DNA of 64,000 nucleotides from Chitinophagaceae bacterium (GTDB lineage: Bacteria > Bacteroidota > Bacteroidia > Chitinophagales > Chitinophagaceae), in assembly GCA_017307735.1 (NCBI GenBank), contig JAFKGR010000004.1, forward strand, positions 274,360 through 338,359. The letters are read 5' to 3'. Both the position numbers and the translations under genes were made by a program. The stretch's first letter is position 1. Each line of letters starts with the position of its first letter. This document shows positions 60,326-64,000 of the stretch, piece after piece. A model generated the notes under the pieces. It did no database searches, was not told where the DNA came from, and was given only the letters and a program-made list of their open reading frames with translations.

Positions 60326-61465
60326 ATGGCAAACTTTGCAGATTATTCAGGATTTGATGTGCTTTCATTCGCAATGGATTCTTCTTTTCAGGATTGGGTA
60401 TTGAAGGGGGAAAATGAAAGCTATTGGCAGGATGTGATCGGGAATTACCCGGATAAAAAATCTGAAATAGAAAAAGCACAACAGTTGCTTATGTCTATTC
60501 GATTTAAGCAAAGAAACCCTTCAAAAGAACTGGTTGACAAATCTCTGAAAATGGCCCTGGCCAAAATTGAACGGGGTATTCCTCAACACAGGGCAAAAAT
60601 CCGTACAGGTTTCTTCAGGGATAAATGGGTGTGGGCGAGCGTTGCGGCTTCCATTGTTTTTCTTTTAGGTGGATTCTGGCTGGGTTATTACCTGGCTAAT
60701 TCTCAAACAAACGATGCTGGCTGGATGGTGGCATCCAGATCAATTGACGGAAATAAGATGACGGAAATTGCATCGGCAGATGGTTTTAAATTTATACTTG
60801 CCTCTAATTCTCACTTGTCCTATTCCAAAGGACATGATAATAACCCGACCATATATTTAGACGGAGCGGCTTCATTTGATTTTGAACAGAGCAATAAAAA
60901 ATTTACAGTTAAAACAAAAGGCATTACTGCCAGTACTACTCAGGGTAAAATGAATATCAGTGCCTACTCAGGCGACAGTCTTATTAAGATCGTCGTCAAA
61001 GAAGGTAGCGCGGAACTTTACAATTCTCAAAAGACAATTCCCCTGATCAATCTTATTCCGGCTAAAAGTGCACAAACAGAGGAACATGTTATTACAGTAA
61101 CTTCCAACGAACAGGCAATTTTTAATAAGAGTTCGAATTCCGCAATCATCAGGGCGCTTGATCCCAACACCGTTCCATTTATGTTGATCTATCCCGTAAC
61201 CGGTAACCATCCGGGAACTGATGCACTAAAGTTCAAAAATATCTCACTGGACAATCTTTTAGACACGCTTCATAAAAAATACCATCTTCAATTTGAGATT
61301 GATAAATCGGTGCCTGCAAATAATCCCGATTTTACCGGAACGTATAATATCAATGAGAATCCTTTCAATATTCTGATCCTCGCCTGCAAAAAAATGGGGC
61401 TCACGTATGAATTGAAAGAAGGTGTCATCATTATTAAAACTTTACCAGATCATATCAAAAATTAA
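60326..61465 (+). CDS. FecR-type anti-sigma factor
   Basis: This 379-residue inner-membrane protein has a cytoplasmic N-terminal part (1-105) that should hold the sigma factor. One membrane helix (about 112-130, WVWASVAASIVFLLGGFWLGYYL) follows, then a periplasmic FecR domain with FKFILASNSHLSYSKG, YLDGAASFDFEQ and VVKEGSAELYNS. The final part, KNISLDNLLDTLHKKYHLQFEID, is an STN-like or DUF4974-type domain that contacts the receptor. It follows the sigma gene and precedes the lipoprotein and SusC genes, the standard order for nutrient-responsive loci. Confidence 0.9.
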   Translation: MANFADYSGFDVLSFAMDSSFQDWVLKGENESYWQDVIGNYPDKKSEIEKAQQLLMSIRFKQRNPSKELVDKSLKMALAKIERGIPQHRAKIRTGFFRDKWVWASVAASIVFLLGGFWLGYYLANSQTNDAGWMVASRSIDGNKMTEIASADGFKFILASNSHLSYSKGHDNNPTIYLDGAASFDFEQSNKKFTVKTKGITASTTQGKMNISAYSGDSLIKIVVKEGSAELYNSQKTIPLINLIPAKSAQTEEHVITVTSNEQAIFNKSSNSAIIRALDPNTVPFMLIYPVTGNHPGTDALKFKNISLDNLLDTLHKKYHLQFEIDKSVPANNPDFTGTYNINENPFNILILACKKMGLTYELKEGVIIIKTLPDHIKN

Positions 61466-61483
61466 AACCTAAACCTTACCGCC

Positions 61484-62863
61484 ATGACTATTTTCAAATC
61501 CAAAATGTACAGTGCGCTGATTGTATTAATTGCTGTGATGACTTTTGTATCCTGCAAGAAGGATACTCCACTCAGTAATCTCGCCGGAATTACCTCATTT
61601 AGCATCAAGGAACTGCAGGTACCTTTTACAGTTGATGAAGTAATGCAAAAGATTTCAAATGTGGATAGCCTTCCTTTTGGAACTGATGTTTCAAAATTGA
61701 CAGCAGTGTTTACGGCTGTTCCAAAATCTAAAGTAATGGTGGGCAGTGCTGCACAGCAATCCGGAACAACTGTGAATAACTTTACCAGCCCGGTAAAATA
61801 TACAGTAGTCGCAGAGAACGGAAATACAACGCGGGAGTACAACGTAGTGGTAAATGTCGCCAAAGTAGATCCAAAAACAATCGCATGGCAACAACTGACA
61901 CCTGAAACAGGATGGGGTAATTTCCATACCAATTCTACCACGTATATGGGTGATAAGCTTTATATGATAGGAGGCACTATGGGATCTTTTGGTGCATTTT
62001 ATTTTACCAGTAATGTATCCACAGACGGAATCGCCTGGACAAGAACCAGAGCCGTTGATAATAATGGAGATTCTGTGCCGAAAGTTGAACATCCTGCGTT
62101 TCTCACTTTCAATAATAAATTATGGTTGTTGGGCGGCCACAGGCCGGGAGTTGGATTTTCTTTTGATGATGTTACCAATAAAGTATGGAGCTCCGCCGAT
62201 GGATTGAGCTGGACTGCTGATGCTCCTGCTGACCCCTCGACCAGGTGGTCAAAAAGAGAAAGAATTGAATCCGTTGTTTTCAATAGCAAACTGTGGGTAA
62301 TTGGGGGTAATGATTATCCTCCCATGGGAAATACAGAAGGGCCAGGTACCTCCCACAACGATGTTTGGAGTTCTGTGGATGGCACTGCATGGACTCAGGT
62401 GACAGCGGGCGCTGCATTTGTTGCCCGGACAAACCCCGCAGTTTTTGTCTATGACAATAAAATGTGGGTTGTTGGCGGAAGAGATATGAGCAAAAATTAT
62501 CTGAATGATGTGTGGAACTCATCCGATGGAAATACATGGACACAGGTGAATGTCGCCACGCCATTTACAGGACGTATTGCACCGGAAGTTGTAGTGGATA
62601 AAGACAGAATTATATTGGTGGGAGGCGAAAATAACGATGGCGTTTTGGGTGATATGTGGGTCTCAGAGGATAAGGGCGTTACCTGGACAAAGGTGGAAAG
62701 TGGAAATGTAATGGCCTTGCCAGGCAGTTTTAAACCGAGAAAAGATTTCAGCATGTTCGTAAAAAGCGGTTCCATTTATATTGTCGGAGGATTGGGTACG
62801 AAAGATGTGAATACAGGAAAATATCCTTCTGTCAATGATGTTTGGGTAGGTAAACTTCAATAA
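61484..62863 (+). CDS. Surface lipoprotein, DUF5018-like domain plus kelch-like propeller
   Basis: This 459-residue lipoprotein has a signal ending MTFVSCKK (lipobox Cys near residue 24). A DUF5018-like beta-sandwich (about 33-125) follows, with ITSFSIKELQ and KYTVVAENGNTTREYNVVV. A kelch-like beta-propeller has at least five units of the form W-x-S-x-DG-x-x-WT (for example VWSSADGLSWT, VWSSVDGTAWT, VWNSSDGNTWT). It is probably displayed on the cell surface to bind a glycan or protein. It lies 18 bases after FecR and before SusC. Confidence 0.82.
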   Translation: MTIFKSKMYSALIVLIAVMTFVSCKKDTPLSNLAGITSFSIKELQVPFTVDEVMQKISNVDSLPFGTDVSKLTAVFTAVPKSKVMVGSAAQQSGTTVNNFTSPVKYTVVAENGNTTREYNVVVNVAKVDPKTIAWQQLTPETGWGNFHTNSTTYMGDKLYMIGGTMGSFGAFYFTSNVSTDGIAWTRTRAVDNNGDSVPKVEHPAFLTFNNKLWLLGGHRPGVGFSFDDVTNKVWSSADGLSWTADAPADPSTRWSKRERIESVVFNSKLWVIGGNDYPPMGNTEGPGTSHNDVWSSVDGTAWTQVTAGAAFVARTNPAVFVYDNKMWVVGGRDMSKNYLNDVWNSSDGNTWTQVNVATPFTGRIAPEVVVDKDRIILVGGENNDGVLGDMWVSEDKGVTWTKVESGNVMALPGSFKPRKDFSMFVKSGSIYIVGGLGTKDVNTGKYPSVNDVWVGKLQ

Positions 62864-62937
62864 GCCCCGAATCGTATTTGGAGTTAATCTGCGCCTGATT
62901 TTCAGTTTAATTTTTAATAGTTACCAATTCTGTTTCA

Positions 62938-63885
62938 ATGATTCTAAAGAGAATACTGGTTATGAATCTCATTGTCTGCCTGGCGCTTCTGCAACGGGAA
63001 GCGACAGCACAGGACATGAGGCCTTTAAGGGAAATTAAAGGTGTGGTTAAGAATGAAAAAAATATTCCATTGGCCGGAGTAACTGTAAAAATCAAAGGCA
63101 ATGGCAAAGCTACTACTACCGATGAACAGGGAAAGTTTCTGCTGTTGACAAGCCCGTCAGATACGATACAACTTTCAGCTATCGGATATACGCCCATTGA
63201 AAGCCCCTGCAGAAAAATTTCCGTGTCGCTGATTATGCTTACACATGAACAGGCGCTGCAGGAAGTGGTGATCGGCTATGGCCGTGAAAAAAAGTCTAAT
63301 CTGACTGGCTCAATTTCTTCTATTAGTTCGGAAGAGTTGGAAAAGTCACCTGCGATTTCTTTTGACAACGCCATTATTGGAAAAGCCGCCGGCGTATTTG
63401 TTTCGTCAAGTTCCGGCGTTCCCGGCTCTGCAACTGCAATTACCATCCGTGGCCTCAGTACGCTCAATCCGGATGGGAGCCAGCCGTTGGTTGTCATTGA
63501 CGGCATTCCGGTTTATGGTTCGGGTAAAGGCATGAACAATAAAGTGTTTAATCCGTCCACAACAGCAGCGATTGGTTTTGGCGGAACCTATGTCAGCGAT
63601 CGGTTAGATCCTAAAAATGAATTTGAAAATAATCCGCTCGCTTCATTGAATCCTGCAGATATTGAATCCATAGAAATCCTGAAAGATGCGTATGCAACGG
63701 CTATTTATGGATCGAGGGGTTCTGCCGGCGTGATACTCATTACCACTAAAAAAGGAACGAATGGGAAAGCCCGTTTTAATGTCCAATACGTCACAGGAAG
63801 CATAAGTCCCATTGCAAAATATTCTTTGCTTAATGGGCCACAGTATAACGAAATTGTAACTATTCAGCACCCAAACATACAATAA
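62938..63885 (+). pseudogene. SusC/RagA TonB-dependent receptor, truncated after the plug
   Basis: The 315 readable residues contain an N-terminal signal region, a carboxypeptidase-D-like regulatory domain (IKGVVKNEKNIPLAGVTVKI to IGYTP), and the TonB plug with EVVIGYGREKKSNLTGSISS. The plug continues with IIGKAAGVFVSS, TIRGLSTLNP and LKDAYATAIYGSRGSAGVILITTKKG. Family members usually have about 1000 residues with a 22-strand barrel, of which only the first strand or so is present. The frame stops at 63883-63885, shortly after NGPQYNEIV, where similarity to the family seems to end. As it stands it cannot form a receptor, so it is broken, probably by an insertion at the right edge. Confidence 0.8.
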
Positions 63886-64000
63886 GCGGTATATATGTTT
63901 TTTAGTCTTTTTTATAATTTCAAATAGTTATGCACATTTTTTTTGCGGCTTTGAAGATTCTGATTTTTGTGCACATTTTTGACTTGAAAAAATTGATTTA
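63886..64000. other. AT-rich window edge with direct repeat TGCACATTTTT
   Basis: Behind the truncated SusC frame, TGCACATTTTT occurs at 63931-63941 and again at 63970-63980. The region does not continue the receptor in any frame I could read. It might be the terminus of an inserted element, but too little is visible to name one. Confidence 0.3.

Noticed and set aside
1..64000. tRNA, rRNA and CRISPR arrays
   Set aside because: I scanned the spacers by eye. No cloverleaf with a TTCGAATC-like arm, no rRNA stretches and no regularly spaced repeats were seen. A covariance-model search would settle small RNAs.

Overview
The window reads as chromosome of a Bacteroidota member, probably Chitinophagales or a related order (the order is a guess). 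The signs are: a protein with a type IX secretion C-terminal domain, PorX, a SusC-type receptor with its sigma/FecR pair, a bS21 and GlyRS of the phylum's type, many TAnnTTTG -7 elements, and almost no Shine-Dalgarno sequences except a clear one before rpsU. No tRNA, rRNA, CRISPR array or complete insertion sequence was seen.

Layout. 1-6.9 kb (+): the end of a diheme cytochrome c gene, an NHL-repeat lipoprotein gene broken by a perfect 82-bp tandem duplication, a large beta-helix T9SS cargo protein, and two small envelope proteins. 6.9-26.1 kb (-): one long co-directional respiratory nitrate block. It runs cytochrome c, narGHJI, an unknown membrane protein, narK, a TDT anion channel, a hemerythrin-like protein, then almost the whole molybdenum cofactor pathway (moaA, moeA, tauE-like, mobA, moaD, moeB, moaE, moaC-mogA fusion). 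A Crp/Fnr gene with an N-terminal four-cysteine cluster lies upstream of it. The enzyme, its electron-transfer partner, transport, cofactor supply and probable regulator are therefore linked. 26.3-32.4 kb: YdcF-like protein, GMC oxidoreductase plus MFS transporter, ClC channel, TraB/GumN protein, and a 29-codon small ORF.

32.5-52.7 kb: mostly housekeeping genes: dnaB, pheT, a coiled-coil protein plus zapA, a SMUG2-like glycosylase, glyS, a ferredoxin-NADP reductase, rpsU, xerD, hpf, an AraC regulator, atpG, scpB, lysA, a DadA-like oxidase, ribE, porX, an HD hydrolase and lpxD. 53.0-59.4 kb (+): a catabolic cluster of CoA-transferase, enoyl-CoA hydratase, GH88 unsaturated uronyl hydrolase, ACS-family transporter, KDG kinase and KDPG aldolase. 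59.6-63.9 kb (+): ECF sigma factor, FecR anti-sigma, a kelch-like lipoprotein, and a SusC receptor cut short at about 315 residues near the right edge.

The points most worth a second look are: the 82-bp frameshifting duplication; the nitrate/Moco block with its embedded transporters and the extra periplasmic domain in NarK; the Cys-cluster Fnr; the rpsU leader and the rpsU-xerD hairpin; the small ORF behind dnaB; the mixed CoA/uronate cluster; and the truncated SusC.
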